DNA of 64,000 nt from Plantago major (GCA_026545765.1 CM048840.1:83418877-83482876), one strand, 5' to 3'; positions 43,010-55,990 are shown, counted from the first letter of the stretch. The notes: a model not told the origin generated them from the letters alone. Program-made: numbers and translations.

Positions 43010-45629
43010 TGTAGACACAAAAAATGCATCTAATAAAATTAAATCATTAAATTAAATTTACCATATTTAATTGGAATTTTACTAAATTTTATTCCAAAAT
43101 AGTATGGTGATTCAATTGATTTTAATAAGCTCCATTTATGGCCTATCAAATTGCGTCACGTAGAAAATATGGAGTATTTTCTATTATTTCATATTATGAA
43201 ATTATGTGCAAATTTGGAGAGTTGTAAGCCAATCAAATGCCGCTATATTAGAAGAATGATGTCAAAATGCATTCTTTTAATTAAAATTATACAATTCAAC
43301 CAATAGGATTGTGCCACGTCATAAAATTGATGCAGTTATCAATTAATTGCAAGTAAATAAAAGAAGATAAGTACAAATCTTGGCTCAACCAATAGGATTT
43401 GGTCTTTCTCTTTTTCTCACTCCTATAAAATGAGCTCATTCTCCACCAAAATCAGAGGGCCTGAAGCAGAAGTGAGAGATCAGAAGTGAAGATCACAAGT
43501 TCCAGAGCTAGAGCCAGAGCAAATCCTCTCATCCTTGATCCTCTTAAGATCAGCCTCGAAGACATTCAACAAGTTCATCCGGCAACTGAAGAAAAACATA
43601 CGTTTGATCCAAGAAGAAGCCCCTGCGCACTTGGAGAAACGTTATTGGAAGATCAACTGCTGCCAAAGGAAGATCAAATCCAAAATCCTTGAAGAAGCCC
43701 GGTCAAAGTTCTTGAAGCTCTTCGCCAAGTTCAAGCCAAAAAGCACCGTTAGATTCAAGGTCAAGCTGAAAAGCCCTTGAAGAAACGTTTCCCGAAGGCC
43801 AAACTTCCTCTTCAAAAGATCAAAGGCCAAATCATGCGACTATCTAGAAGCGTTCTTCGTGGAGTTCATCTAATCCCCAAGAAGTTCGTCATCGTTCGCC
43901 TTAAACACTTATGTTGGTCCAGATAACGGCAAAGTAAAAGACGGGGGGGGGGGGGGGGTGGGTGAATAGTCTTTTCAAACTTTTGTCGATCACAAAGTTT
44001 CTCAGATAATATATTTATTGATATATGGTACTTAAATTCAGAGAGCGGAAGACTTTATGTGATGAGTGCAAGTGTCAGCAAGCTATAAAGTGATAAATAC
44101 TCAACAAGTAATAGATAACTGAAAGTAAAGAACAGTAAATAAATAACACAAAGCTTTTTATAGTGGTATCTGAAGGTGGCGTAATCCTTCAACTAATCCA
44201 CTCGCCATTTCTCAAGACTTAAATTCACTAAGATAAGATGATGAGTTCTCCTTACAAAATCTTATCTCTTGATCCCTTTAACACTAGGTTCCCAACCAAG
44301 TATTCCCCCTAAGTTGTTCCCCGGATTTCTCAGCCAAGTACTTCCTCTACTTAGTAACCTTTGAGCTTTTTCCTCAGCTTACAAAGCCAAGTACTTCATG
44401 TGCTCAGTTAGGTGAGGACTTTAGTTTTCTCAACTAAATCCTTTCCCTAAACATGCCTGGTGGTGTTTTGGTTATGGTAGTTGTCAAGTAAGCTAACTTA
44501 TGTAACTTGTTCAGTTACTTAGTAAGCTTTCAAGAATCAAGCTTCCTTAATACTCTTTTCAGTGTATGAGAAGTTGTTCTTACTGACCCAAGTACTTGTA
44601 GTATGTACAAGAGAATGAATCACATATATAAGTCGCAACTAAATCCTTTGATTCAACTCCTTCATAGTAAACAAGTCTTGTTAAGGATTAAGACACTTGG
44701 AATTTTTGTGCCAGTTAGAATCAGAGAGCTTGAGTTGCAACATTAAGCTTTTGAAAATAAGTAGGTTTGAAGGCTTGTATGTTTGAGAGTTGTAAGTTCG
44801 TGTTGGTGTATCTTCAAACATTCTAAGTGATGATATTTATAGTTGAAAATTATGCCGTTTGAATAGTATCCGTTAGGCCTTAGAAAGTCAAACTATTGAT
44901 ATCTAAAGATAGTACTGCAGTGAGCTTTGTCTCTTTTCAGAGATTTCCTCTTTTGCTCAGGCATCTCTATCTGCGTAATAAATGCATTGTACTATTTTTG
45001 TCCTGTAGTCTCAACGGAATTGTGCAATCTAAATGAGGCATTACACTTTCATTTCTCAGTTACCTTTAGTTGCCAGAAACCACTTTGAAAAACTTGTCTT
45101 CCAAAGACACTTGTTTCCTTAAGGTTTCTGAGCCAAGGTATCTGAGGAGACATTTCTCCTTAGTTATCGGCAATCTTGTGCAGTCTCTTGATCTACAAAA
45201 ATTGAGCTCTTCTTGCTGGATGCTTGCTTCTTGGTCTTCTTCAAAGATATAAAAATTACATTCAAAGACCTAACATCCTATACAAGATATACTAGACTAA
45301 CATACTCAGTAAGCTTCCTCTTTTACAATGTTCAAGTGAACTAAGAGTACTAGTTACCTTTCTAAGCTAAGATAAGTCATTACGGTTGCTGATCAAAATC
45401 TAAACAGATATTCCTAACAACTTCCAAGTTCACGATTCGATCCGAGATCAAGCCAAGAAGCCCTCGAATCAACATTCTTCCGACTTTGAAGTTACACGTC
45501 GTAAATCGAAGAATTTGAAAATTCAAGTTCCCCGCTTTAGAAGACTAGAATCATAGGATTAGACTAGAGATTTGTACCCGTTTAAATCAAGATCAATAAA
45601 ATCATCATTGAGCAACTTTAGTTGCGACA
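43010..45629 (+). repeat. Solo LTR (about 1.1 kb, gypsy-like) split by a nested solo LTR
   Basis: The outer element starts TGTAGACACAAAA and ends GTTGCGACA, with an identical 5-bp target duplication CCAAC at 43005-43009 and 45630-45634. Its sequence is interrupted at 43912-45419 by a copia solo LTR. Removing that leaves about 1.1 kb with a TATA-like 'ctataaaatgagc' (about 43423). A TGTAGACAC start is common in plant Ty3/gypsy LTRs of the Tat/Ogre kind, so that class is likely but not proven. There is no internal region, so it is a recombination product. The short ORFs inside are not genes. Confidence 0.85.
43912..45419 (-). repeat. Solo copia LTR of the element 1 family, nested
   Basis: The plus strand reads TGTTGGTCCAGATAACGGC... 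to ...GATATTCCTAACA, the reverse complement of the LTR at 4807-6449, including a poly-G tract (about 43943-43958), a TATA box (about 44833-44841 on the minus strand) and the short LTR start. Flanks are ACTTA (43907-43911) and ACTTC (45420-45424), a 5-bp duplication with one difference. There is no internal sequence. It is 1508 bp, somewhat shorter than the two other copies. Confidence 0.9.
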
Positions 45630-45635
45630 CCAACA

Positions 45636-46204
45636 AATAATAAAAAATGTTACTCTTACACTTTATTACCCCTTTCCCAGCAAAAAGTATTTTTTTCTAC
45701 ATTACAGCTCAACCGAAGCTCCAAATCGGAGTTGTGACAGCTCTAAATATTTGGTCCGATTTCGATATAATGCTTTGATTGTAAATAATCTGATTTTCGG
45801 CTTTCGGTTTTGATGTACAAATATAGATTTGAAGTTGGTGATATTTTACAAATTGAAATAGAAGATTGGGGGCTGATTTGAGTTTTTTTCGAAATCTTAT
45901 GGGTAACAAATAAAAAATTAGATATCCAGGGACTTGGATTATAATTTTCCAAAATGTGTTATTGTTTGGCAACTTCCAAAATCCAATAACCTGAGAGGGC
46001 AAAATTGACTTTTCTAGATTTTTAATTCGAATTTGGTCAAATTCTTGGAATTAAAGTGTAATTATTTTACATCTAATTGGATGAAATTATAATTGTTCGA
46101 CGAAGTGGTACTAATGTATAATTATGACATCTAAGAGGGGGCTCTGGATGTAATTCGCCTTTAATTAAGGATAAAATATTGATTTGTTTGAGAATTTTTT
46201 ATAC
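45636..46204. other. Intergenic DNA, no gene
   Basis: AT-rich with several short ORFs on both strands that have no recognisable motif. A word 'ggatgtaattcgcctttaat' (about 46147) has a near match at about 52683, hinting at a shared dispersed repeat. Confidence 0.5.
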
Positions 46205-46212
46205 ACTTTTAC

Positions 46213-46746
46213 TAGGGGTGTGCAAACAATCCGCCCGACCGATCCGTCCGCACAAACCGTCCGCATCTCACCCGCACCCCCGATTAATTTTTTTTAAAAA
46301 AAATTATGCGCGTTAAATTTTTTATAACCCGCCAACTTGTGGTGGGTTGGTTGGGTGCAAACCGCAACCCACCCGCCATATTATTTACATAACAAAAAGT
46401 GTATATATATTAAATAAATTAATTGTCATTTAAATGAATATATAGAAATATATAATAGATTAATAAAAGTAAAGCTAGGATTATTTCATGTATAAACTAA
46501 GAAACTACATAAGTGAAAATGGTACTTCATCATTTTACTTGCTTTCAAAATATTTTGTTAATTTGATGGTTATGTCGATGTAGTAATCTACCCGCCAATC
46601 CGCCCGCCAACCCACCTGCCATTGTTATCATCCGAATCGCTGCGGGTTGAAAAATTATTCTACCCGCCGTGGGTCGGACAAATAATCACCCGCCATAGGT
46701 GGGTTGGTTTGATTTTTTTGTAAATACCCGCCAGCGCTCACCCGTA
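46213..46746. mobile_element. hAT-type non-autonomous element (534 bp)
   Basis: Ends are TAGGGGTGTGC at the left and GCGCTCACCCGTA at the right, imperfect inverted repeats of the hAT 'TAGGGGTG' class. Flanks are ACTTTTAC (46205-46212) and ACTTTTGC (46747-46754), an 8-bp duplication with one mismatch. The interior repeats 'acccgcc' words in both orientations. No transposase. Confidence 0.8.
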
Positions 46747-46754
46747 ACTTTTGC

Positions 46755-47140
46755 TATTTCTTACTTCCTTCCTTCTGTGACAAGGTTACCATTTATTTTT
46801 TTAATAATGTCAAGAAAATCATCGATATTATTAATCAAAACACATACAGTATGTTCTTAATATTGATATTTTTTTATATTACAACAAAATTTATTTCGTT
46901 AAGAATATAGTATACGTTTTTATCAATAACATTAATATATTATATAATCTAAGAATTTGATTAAGTGAGGGTGGGGCATCCCTTAGATGATGGATAGTGG
47001 TGCTGGTTAGTATTATGATTGGTAGATTGCCAGGTAAAGGCCAGTGCTTGCCAGCTTTTCTCGAGAAACAAACAATCATCAAATCAAACACCCACTTTAC
47101 TTCAGTTTAGCTCAGTACCCCTTTATTTCGACTTCTCTTC
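46755..47140. other. MOB1 upstream region with a decayed repeat
   Basis: The stretch 46810-46920 ('atcgatattattaatcaaaa', 'tattacaacaaaatttattt') matches the interior of the MITE at 53967-54208. The rest is presumed promoter. Confidence 0.5.
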
Positions 47141-47145
47141 TCTAT

Positions 47146-47154
47146 TATATATAT
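47146..47154 (+). promoter_or_regulatory. TATA box of the MOB1 gene
   Basis: TATATATAT lies in a CT-rich context 131 bp before the ATG, giving a leader of about 100 bases. Confidence 0.65.
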
Positions 47155-47284
47155 GTACTAAACTAATTTTGCCTGCCAAAAACAAAAGTATACATACAAA
47201 CACATTCCATTCATATTTTTGCTATAATATAAATATTCTTCATCCTCACTTTCCCTCACCCCTTTTCTCACTTTCTCTGCAGCC

Positions 47285-50200
47285 ATGAGTCTGTTCGGCC
47301 TTGGCAGGTAATTTGCTTTCCAATCTATTTATCGATCGTCATCTCTATTTCTTCTTAGATCTGTCCTTTCTTTTTTCCGCTTTCGATTTTTTTTCCGCTT
47401 TATTTTATCAATTATTATCATCAATTCCTTCATCTTGATCATTTTCTTGAACCCAATTGAGATTTGATGTTTTTCAAACTTTAAAGAATGATTAGATGTT
47501 ATCAGAAATGCAGTTTGTAGCTTTAAATTTGATGGATCACCATTTCATCATGTCTGCTTAATTTCAATCAATTGCTTTTGGGGCATAATTTAATCATAAT
47601 TTAAAACACCAGAGAGATCTATATTGGTTACTGATTTTTTTTTTTCCCTTTCTTCTTAATGCTTTATGTAGTGATCTGATGATTCTGCATGTTTCTGAAT
47701 ACAACTTCAAAAATGGGATTTTTGGTGTTAATTTAAACTACCCAACATGGAGCTTTAGTCAACTGCTACTACCAAAGTGAACCCTCCTGCTAAACAACTA
47801 TAGATTTCCTCTTATTTTTGCCGGAATAAATGTCTTTATGATGTATCTGAGTTTTCAAAAAAATCTCAGTTTTTTCATACAGAAAGACCCAAGTTTGGAA
47901 CCCGCCAGCTTCGCTTGCTAAGCAATACTAGTAGCTAGAGATGATCGTGGCTAATATTACTTGTGTTCGTGATATTACTGTCATCAGATATATGATATGT
48001 TATTGAGATTAAATAATTGATCCGAGAGTGTGTTTTCTGATAGGAAGCTTGGTTCATAGTACTATATTAAATTGCATGAACATGATAGAACACTTATAAG
48101 ACCAGGCGAGTAATGGAAACACAGATTTATACTAGTTTTTTCATTAGGAATTTTGCTTATTTGGTTCCCAAACTAGTCAAACACATTGATTCTTCCTTGA
48201 GAAAGGGGATAGGAATGGATATTGTTTGATAAAGAAAAGGAAACTTCTACCTTTTTTTCTTGTTCGCGAAAATGTATGTTGCTAATTACTTCTCTTCTTC
48301 TTCCCTGAGCTATACAAACGGTATCCTCTGTATACAAATTGGTTTTGTATTCTTCAGTTAATTATGTAGTGATCTATTTAATTGAGTAATTTATTTACAT
48401 TCCCAAAATGTTTCTCATGGGAGCCTAGTTCATCTGATTACTTATTATATGGGATCTTTTACTTTGAACAGGAACCAAAGAACCTTTCGCCCCAAGAAAA
48501 GTGCTCCATCAGGGAGTAAGGTGGATCTCTTCAATATGCTAAATGCATTTGCCTCTTATAGTCTCTTTTGTTTACTGTGTTGGACTTGATGAGCACCACT
48601 CTAAAGAGTTGCACTGTAATATTTTATGTGAAGCAAAGTATTTAGCAGTGCCCTGTACTTGATCCTTTCATAAAATCGCACATTGTAGCCTTGATTTTGG
48701 GTACTTGGATCATTTTTCCTTCTTTACATTATGCCCCTATTTACATTGGAAACCAAGAGAAACCCTTATGTTCTCTTCCTCACCGTAATGGTCCTGCTGT
48801 CGGTCTGCTTTAATACCAGTCAGGACTCGGGCCAATGACCTATACAGGATCTCACACAATTATGTTCATCAAGTCATCTGCCAATAACAAAACAAAAAAA
48901 TTATGTTTGGATGGAGATATGTGACATATGACCCCATCGTCATTTAACTCCTGTTTTCAAATTAGTAGTACTTGATACCGTATCTGCACAATGACTGACT
49001 TTTATAATTCTGATGCAGGGAGCACAGCTTAGAAAACACATTGATGCAACTTTAGGCAGTGGGAACCTGAGAGAAGCTGTAAGACTACCTCCTGGGGAGG
49101 ATATAAATGAATGGCTTGCCGTCAACAGTAATTTCTCTTTCTTCACTTCTCCATGGAACATGTTGACCATGCAAATCTCGTTCCTGTGTTGGAAGATTCT
49201 GCTTGTTTTAACTTTTAAAGCTTTGTCTGTATTGTATTGTACACGGCTGTGCCTGCATGCGAGTTGAAGCACTTTATTTTAACGATGATTTGTGCCATTT
49301 CGTCATTGCTTCAGTACTAGCTGTTGATAGGATAAACAATTTAGTTAACTTAAATCTGGCAAAGAGTTTAGCACCATGCAGGAAAAGAAAAGTCCTTGCG
49401 TAGTTTATTTTGACAAATGAGAGATTTATAATTTTCCTCTTCCCGTTTCTCTCTGTCATGAACATATCTGGTTTATATGTGACCGTTTGCTGATCTGCTG
49501 CTAGGAGTTACCAACTAAAGGAAAACTGAAAGATTTTCTTGATTTTGATCTCCAGCTGTAGATTTCTTCAATCAGGTGAATCTGCTTTATGGCACCCTCA
49601 CGGAGTTCTGTACCACAGAGAACTGTCCAACAATGTCTGCTGGCCCCAAGTATGTCCATATAATTGTACTTCTGATATGTTATTGGTCGTAAGTACACAG
49701 TAAAGTTGCCTAGTCATTAGCAGCTAGGATGGCAATAGTGTCATAAATAAGTTATGAAATTCCTGCCAGTAAAAATTATTTCATCATGGATCATAATCTA
49801 GACTCATCCTCTTATTAACTTGTGTAGTCTTCAGCGACCACCGTCATTTGGAAGTCCAGTTCTTTTACTCTTTAACATTATCCTTATGATACAAACATAA
49901 TTACAACCTCACCAACCACTATCTAGTATTTATTCTTTCTCTTTCCATTTGTATTTGAAAATACGAGCTCAAAACTTTTCTTAATTGCGTATCGGTACCA
50001 ATATTCACCTCCTAAAATATTGTGCCATGTCCAAGTGATGCTTTAGGCTGGGATGGATAGTATATGTATGAAGTGCCAATCACCATTAGTAACAGCTCCA
50101 CATTTACATGACCTTGATTGTTTGGCATTTTAAATTATTAGTAGCTTCATTATGTGGTTCTTTACTTGAGATGTTATCATCGTGGAAGAGCTTTTCTAAG

Positions 50201-50881
50201 ACAAATCAATCCTCAGTAATCTCCATTGTGTAAGAGACTTATTTCTCACTCACTAGAATTTAGAACTTGTTTGATGTTTACTTTTTTCTGTGGATATGAT
50301 GATACAGGTATGAATATAGGTGGGCAGATGGTGTGCAAATTAAGAAGCCTATTGAAGTTTCAGCTCCTAAATATGTTGAGTATCTGATGGACTGGATTGA
50401 AGCCCAGTTGGATGATGAGTCCATCTTCCCTCAAAAGCTAGGTAATAATTCCCTCAAACGTGCTTCGATCTTTTGTTGGTTTTATCTTCCATTCACTTGA
50501 TATTTATTTTAATCCTGTATTTATTATCACATAAATTCTGAGTAACGACATATTTGCAGGTGCACCATTCCCATCAAATTTCAGGGATGTAGTGAAGACC
50601 ATATTCAAGCGTCTATTCCGTGTGTATGCACATATATACCATTCTCATTTCCAGAAGATTGTGAGTCTCAAGGAGGAAGCACATCTAAATACCTGCTTCA
50701 AGCATTTTATACTGTTTACCTGTGTAAGTTGGCGACTTTGAAGAAATGGAGTAATTAATTAACCTTAAAAATTTATGTTCAGAAGCTAAACTTGAGGTAT
50801 TTGATGCAGGAGTTTGCTCTGATTGACAAGAAGGAACTTGCTCCCCTTCAAGAACTCATAGAATCGATTGTCCCCTACTAA
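47285..50881 (+). CDS. MOB1: MOB1 kinase activator, 7 coding exons, 214 aa
   Basis: Exons: 47285-47307, 48472-48520, 49019-49127, 49556-49649, 50308-50441, 50560-50723, 50810-50881. All introns are GT-AG and the spliced frame is 645 bp. The protein starts [20 protein letters not shown]. It has the four zinc ligands of the Mob/phocein fold (Cys79, Cys84, His161, His166) and ends [14 protein letters not shown]. Length is about that of Arabidopsis MOB1A (215). MOB1 binds and activates NDR/LATS-type AGC kinases and is phosphorylated by Hippo-like kinases. In plants it affects cell division, growth and auxin-related development. Every conserved position I know is kept, so the gene is probably functional. 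AATAAA at 50931-50936 is a likely polyadenylation signal. Confidence 0.96.
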
Positions 50882-50939
50882 GGACACATATACGCTTGCC
50901 CGTATCCAAACTGACGTCTTTTAGGGATAAAATAAATCT

Positions 50940-52970
50940 TCACTTATTGTCTGGACAGTGGTCTTAATATCTAGTTGTGTTTGAAGTTATATTGTACCAT
51001 TGTAATTCAAGAATGTAGCTGTTTTTGCTGTTGATACCAATGAAAACTTGATTGATCTGATTTGAATTTTACTCGCTAGTTTGTATCTGTACTTTTCTTT
51101 CATTCGTCAGATTGCGAATACCTGTGTTGTCCTAGAGATCTGAAGGTTATAATTATATGAGTTGTTATTTATAGTTGACAATTTCAGATGCCGGACATGT
51201 ACTTTATATGCATTAAGTGCCCTTGGTTCGACATAGTGTAGCGGGTGTGTGGAGGATAATAGCCCCTTAGTTCTGTTCGGATCAGAGCTTTGCAGGCATA
51301 GGCAACGGGTTATAGCCTCGATTGTAGTTTCCTGTCGTCTATCATGCTATTGTTTAAGTCTATGGACGACGACTGGGAAGTAGTTCTTCTAGATAGGTCT
51401 AGAAGACCATATCACTATCTACTATAACAGTTTAATTTTAAGGAAAATTACATATAACCCCTTAGATGCTCTTCTCACATCTGGTTACCACTCAAATCAA
51501 CAATTACATCCAAGTATTTTAAGCAGTTTTTATGTTGATCAACTTAAAGCTTACAATTGATTATTGACAAACCAAACATGGCCTTGGCAATTATTTCTAA
51601 ATACTACCATTTTCAATTAAAGTAAACAGAAATAGAAACACATTTTGTAAAATTACTTAATTTCCCATTCCTCAATTATTTACCTGAAGCTTGTTTGAGT
51701 GGTTAGCACCATTGTTTTTATTTCGTCAGTATGGAGAATGAGAAAGCTTTTTTCCTTTTGGTTACTCATTATCATCAGAAATTGTGTATACAATTTGTAT
51801 ATATAGTTATGCTTTAATACTGATGATTGTGTAGTTGTAGCAAATTATAAATGCTTCAACAATGAAAGCTTCGTCCACCATTGATAACGGCTATGAAAGC
51901 TTCGAAGCTTTCCTCTATGCTTTTGAACCAAACGGATGATGATGGTCGTGGATTTCTATGGTCCTATTTGTCACGATATACGAAGACCCATAAATTTCGA
52001 ATTGTGTTTTGAATTGGGTTCTTTTGGAAGACCCATAAATTTCGAATTTGGAGATCTAAAATTAGAACCTTATTTCAATCAATTAATTGTTATTTTGGTC
52101 GATTATATGCTGGTGATGAGTGGGATTTGATCTTGCTTGAGTTTAGTTGATGATTGAAACCGAATTCGAAAAAACAGGGGCTCAATTGAATGGTTTATAA
52201 ACTTGAAACCCTTGCTTTTGAGAATTAGGGTTGTACCAGGGATTAGGCTTGCAAATTGATTTTTCTGGGGACTTATGATTTCTTTCAATTTGGCCCAAAA
52301 ATAGTTTTTAATTTTGCAGTGAAGTCCAGATTTTTTTTGAAAATTATATTTAAATTCTAAATTTTGTATATTATCTTTTTTTTATAAATTTTATAGAGTA
52401 AGTATTTAGTTTTAAGGACTGGAAAGAAAAAATTTAGAAACTTAAGGGACTATCTTTTGAGAAATTAATTCTGTAAGGGACTTTGAGTTATAAATATGTT
52501 GTTTGGCCATTTTCTCAAGCTGATAATTGAAGAGGGGAAAAAATGGATTTTTCAGGTTTAAATTCGTCAAAAGTCAAATTCGTGGACTTGAATGTAATTG
52601 ATTTTTATCGAACATGAATTGGATGTTATTGTTGATCTGATTGGTATCCATCTGCAACATTTGAATCTAACAGGGGGCCTAGATGTAATTTGCCCTTAAT
52701 TAAGTTTGACAAACAAAGTACTTAAATTGAACACAAAGTAAACGAAACGTATCTAAATCGGACTGTCACAACTAAAGGTACCTAAAATGGAAGTGTCACA
52801 ACTTAAATTACCTTTTTTGGATTTTTCCAGGCAATCCATAGTATAATAATAACATAATATGTAAGATGAATGAATTAAAGAAACAAGTTTGTTGAAATTA
52901 CAAGACAGAATACTATGACACTGTTTGGCACAGACTTTTAGTTGAATAAATTTTAATTGAGTTTTAACTA
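50940..52970. other. Intergenic DNA with minor repeats, no gene supported
   Basis: Contains a duplicated word 'agacccataaatttcgaatt' (51983 and 52030) and 'ggatgtta...cctagatgtaatt' resembling 46147. ORFs of up to 64 codons show no motif. I see no RNA gene. Confidence 0.5.
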
Positions 52971-52981
52971 AGGAAGAGTAA

Positions 52982-53966
52982 TGTTGATACAGAAATATGT
53001 TTAATCCGTTAAGGGCGTTCTAAGAGCGTGTCCTAAAAGCTAAACAAAGCTAGTCCAACCCAGCGTTGGTCCGACACCATCAACTTTCTTGGGTCAACCA
53101 GTGTAAAGGAACGATCCGACCCCAACGTTGGTCCGACCCAACTAGGGGTCTGACTCCCTTACATGAATAAGGACTACGGAACATGGCAATAAGGGACTAA
53201 GTAGGTACGGACCCTTGGTCCGACCTCCCTCACCACTGATCTGACCCCTATCACTGAAATACACATATGAAGGGCGTGTGAACGTCCGAGGATGCCAAAC
53301 GGACTGGACGACCAATGGGTCGGACGCCTCACAGATGAAAAGACCAAACGTACACGTCTAGACTAACAAGGATCTGCCTCTGAGTCATGCCTCGGACCAT
53401 TAAGGGCCACCAAGAAGAATGTAATGGTCAAGATACGGACATATAGGCTCGGATCAATTCCTAGAGTCCAGATCGACCCACTTCTTAAGGCTACTCAAGA
53501 GACTAAAAAGACTAAACCACCCCTCAAGGCCCAACTAATAGGCATGGGTTAAGACAATCTAATGGGCCATGGGCCTATAGGAGCATAGGTGTCTTAATCT
53601 AAGACGTACACTTGGCATGATCTTATGAGCTACTCCATCTCATGGGATAACTATAAATATGGCACAAGTTCCCATAACTCAAGATAATTCATATCATACA
53701 CTCATTCCCAAAATATTATACAGAGTAGACTAAACGATATCTTTCGAGTAAAGTCTCTATCCGATTTGACATTAAGCAAACCGGGTTTACCGTTCTAACC
53801 CCCCCCCCCCCCCCCCCACAACACCCACCCACCTAGTCTTACTACAGGTCCTTACCGAAAGCTATCTTGGAGCTTAGGAACGAACCTGGAGGACTAGGAC
53901 TCTTGGAAGGGATTAGGATCAAGACTTAGCAAGAACTTACTAGTCTTGAGGATTTACCCCTCAACA
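52982..53966 (+). repeat. Solo LTR (985 bp) with exact 5-bp target duplication
   Basis: It begins TGTTGATACAG and ends CCCTCAACA, so the first and last six bases are inverted repeats (TGTTGA...TCAACA). AGTAA flanks both sides (52977-52981, 53967-53971). A TATA box 'ctataaatatgg' lies at about 53652, and a poly-C run with 'cacccacc' at about 53799-53833. The orientation is taken from the TATA box. No internal region remains. The superfamily is not decidable by eye. Confidence 0.92.
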
Positions 53967-54208
53967 AGTAAGTCTCCTGAGAGACGGTCTCTAGATAATT
54001 TATCTAAAGATGGGCCTATATTATTAAGAAAATTATCGATGTTATTAATCAAAACACCTATGTTTTCAACATTGGTGTTTTTTCATATTACAACAAGACT
54101 TATTTCATTAACTATATAGACATTTTGATTAATAGCATGGAAGTTTTTATTGATAACATAAGTCGTCTCTAGATAAGTTATCAAGAGTCCGTCTCTCCTG
54201 AGACTTTC
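53967..54208. mobile_element. MITE with TIR AAGTCTCCTGAGAGACGG
   Basis: The left end 'aagtctcctgagagacggtc' and the right end 'gtccgtctctcctgagactt' are inverted repeats of about 20 bp, extended by 'tctagataattatct' on both sides with one gap. The interior matches 46810-46920, and part matches 37800-37985, so there are at least three family members here. The solo LTR inserted at its left boundary, which makes its own target duplication hard to read. Confidence 0.75.
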
Positions 54209-54459
54209 GGCTGGTTTGGCATTTCTCGAATACTATGTATAGCCCAAAATGCGACTTTTATTCAAGCTATGTGATTAATGAATAGTAATTAAAGTTTAAT
54301 TTAGGTGAATTTTTTTTATTTAATATGGAGTTAAAATTTAATTAATGTTAATTGAGAACAGTAAGATTAATTGAGAAAGTAGCACAATTAAAATTGTAAA
54401 TTATTCAATTCAACCAAAATGGCAAGTCAAAACCTGAAAAGTTTTACACTCAATTAAAA

Positions 54460-54541
54460 CAACTAGCTGATACTAACCAAAACAACGCGGGTAAGTTGTA
54501 CAACTAGCTGATACTAACCAAAACAACGCGGGTAAGTTGTA
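54460..54541. repeat. 41-bp perfect tandem duplication
   Basis: The unit beginning 'caactagctgatactaacca' is present twice without a difference (54460-54500 and 54501-54541). Confidence 0.95.
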
Positions 54542-55170
54542 AAATTACTAGAATATATAACAAGGTACTCCTGGTACATCATTTGTCAATCGAAACAACC
54601 CGTGCAACTTTATTTTTTGCAGGGGTTGTGTCTCTATGATCTGCAACTGTTTGATCCTTGTTGGCTTTCTTAAATCTGACTTTAACACTAGAAATTTTGC
54701 ACCGATTTTAGATTTCTTAGATTTCTACGTTTTATGCTTACGATACAATTTCCGATTATTGTAGCTGTAATGAGCAAGTTGAAAGCCGACAAGTAATGCA
54801 AGGTCGGCTCAAATTTTCATGGGTCCGGTGCAAATTTAATGTTTGGTAAACCTCAATCTCCTCCGTCCCAAAACAAATGTTATGTTATGGGCACGAAGGT
54901 TAAAGAGAAATGAAAAAAAAAATCGTAATAAAACTTAATTTCGAGCTTATTTGGCTTACAATTGCATTTATGTTAATGCTATGATTTGAGTCTTTAATTA
55001 GGTTACTTGGACAAACTAAATAATGACATTTTATGTAAATAAAAGTAAGTTTGAGGGATAAACATTGAACCATTTTATTTGTAACGGGACTAATATAAAT
55101 GAAATACGATATATTTGATCCGGTACAGATTGAATGCGTTTCATAATGAGAAATTAATTTTAAAATAAAG
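54542..55170. other. Intergenic DNA, no gene
   Basis: It contains 'ctcctccgtcccaaaacaaat' at about 54858 and 'tttgtaacgggac' at about 55079. These are reminiscent of a decayed Stowaway-like element, but without a clear inverted-repeat pair. Nothing else recognised. Confidence 0.4.
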
Positions 55171-55990
55171 AGATCCTACTTCGTTTTTTCCCTCTCCAAG
55201 CAAAATAGAACCCTAGTACTTTGTCTTTGGCTTGGATTTGCTCCAATTTGGTTTGTAATCTCGTACGATAACTTCAAATTCTCATTGAGGGGTTAGAATC
55301 ATTCAATCAATTCATCTTTTCTCATGCAACTTCATCTCTTGTGATTGATTCGTTTATTGTATGAATTGTTCTGTCTATCATATGCTTCATTCAATTGTGA
55401 TAATGATATTGTATGTTGTTATGCCGAGCATGAGTAGCTAATCGCGTAATGAATACGGTAGTGATGTAGGATTCTTCAACCCTATAATTGTTCATACGTG
55501 TTAAGCTAATTCAAACTATTCGTAAAAACCTTTGAATTCGATCTTCTATTTCACATTCTTCAAAGCATTTGGTTTAGGATTATTCGTCCGACAATCAAAT
55601 AATTTCTCTTATGCAAAACATTCGAAAATGCATTGGTTGTAGTCGAATTCAAGTTTTCTGGACAAATAACTGTGACAAGCGTATGAACAATAGGGTGAAC
55701 CCGTGCATGATTTATCTGAATTACTACTGTATTAATTGTTTCCCATCGCTAATTACAAAAGAATCTTTGTCCACTTAGTTTAATTTACTTTGTCTAGTAA
55801 AAAATCACCAACTACTCTTTCAAACTTCTGCAAACTCTTACGTTTTTACACTTCAAACGCTAGGTTGCTTTGTTAACTCCTCGAAAACGATCTCGTAGTT
55901 AAAGCTTGTTACACAGCACTACTTTAGTTACTTTTCACTTTTTAAGAATTAATAATTTGAGCACATCATTTCTCTAAGTTGTAATCAAGT
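55170..55990 (+). repeat. Probable Ty3/gypsy LTR remnant
   Basis: Contains 'catgagtagctaatc' (about 55429) followed by 'acggtagtgatgtaggattc' and late 'aacgatctcgtagttaaagc', word types common at the 3' side of gypsy LTRs and their leader. The 50-bp block 55432-55481 reappears inverted at 58256-58305 beside a gypsy protease fragment. No ends are defined. Confidence 0.45.

Noticed and set aside
43486-43780. Two overlapping plus-strand ORFs (68 and 81 codons) resembling a charged small protein
   Set aside because: They lie inside a solo LTR with defined TG...CA ends and target duplication, so they are LTR sequence by chance open.
47019-47288. 89-codon ORF directly before MOB1
   Set aside because: It overlaps the TATA box and leader of MOB1 and shows no coding motif.
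53799-53820. Poly-C and poly-G runs (also near 6401, 12759, 27046, 43943 and 56399) as functional quadruplexes
   Set aside because: Single homopolymers rather than four spaced G-tracts; the ones in copia LTRs are a family feature, and their exact lengths may be sequencing-limited.
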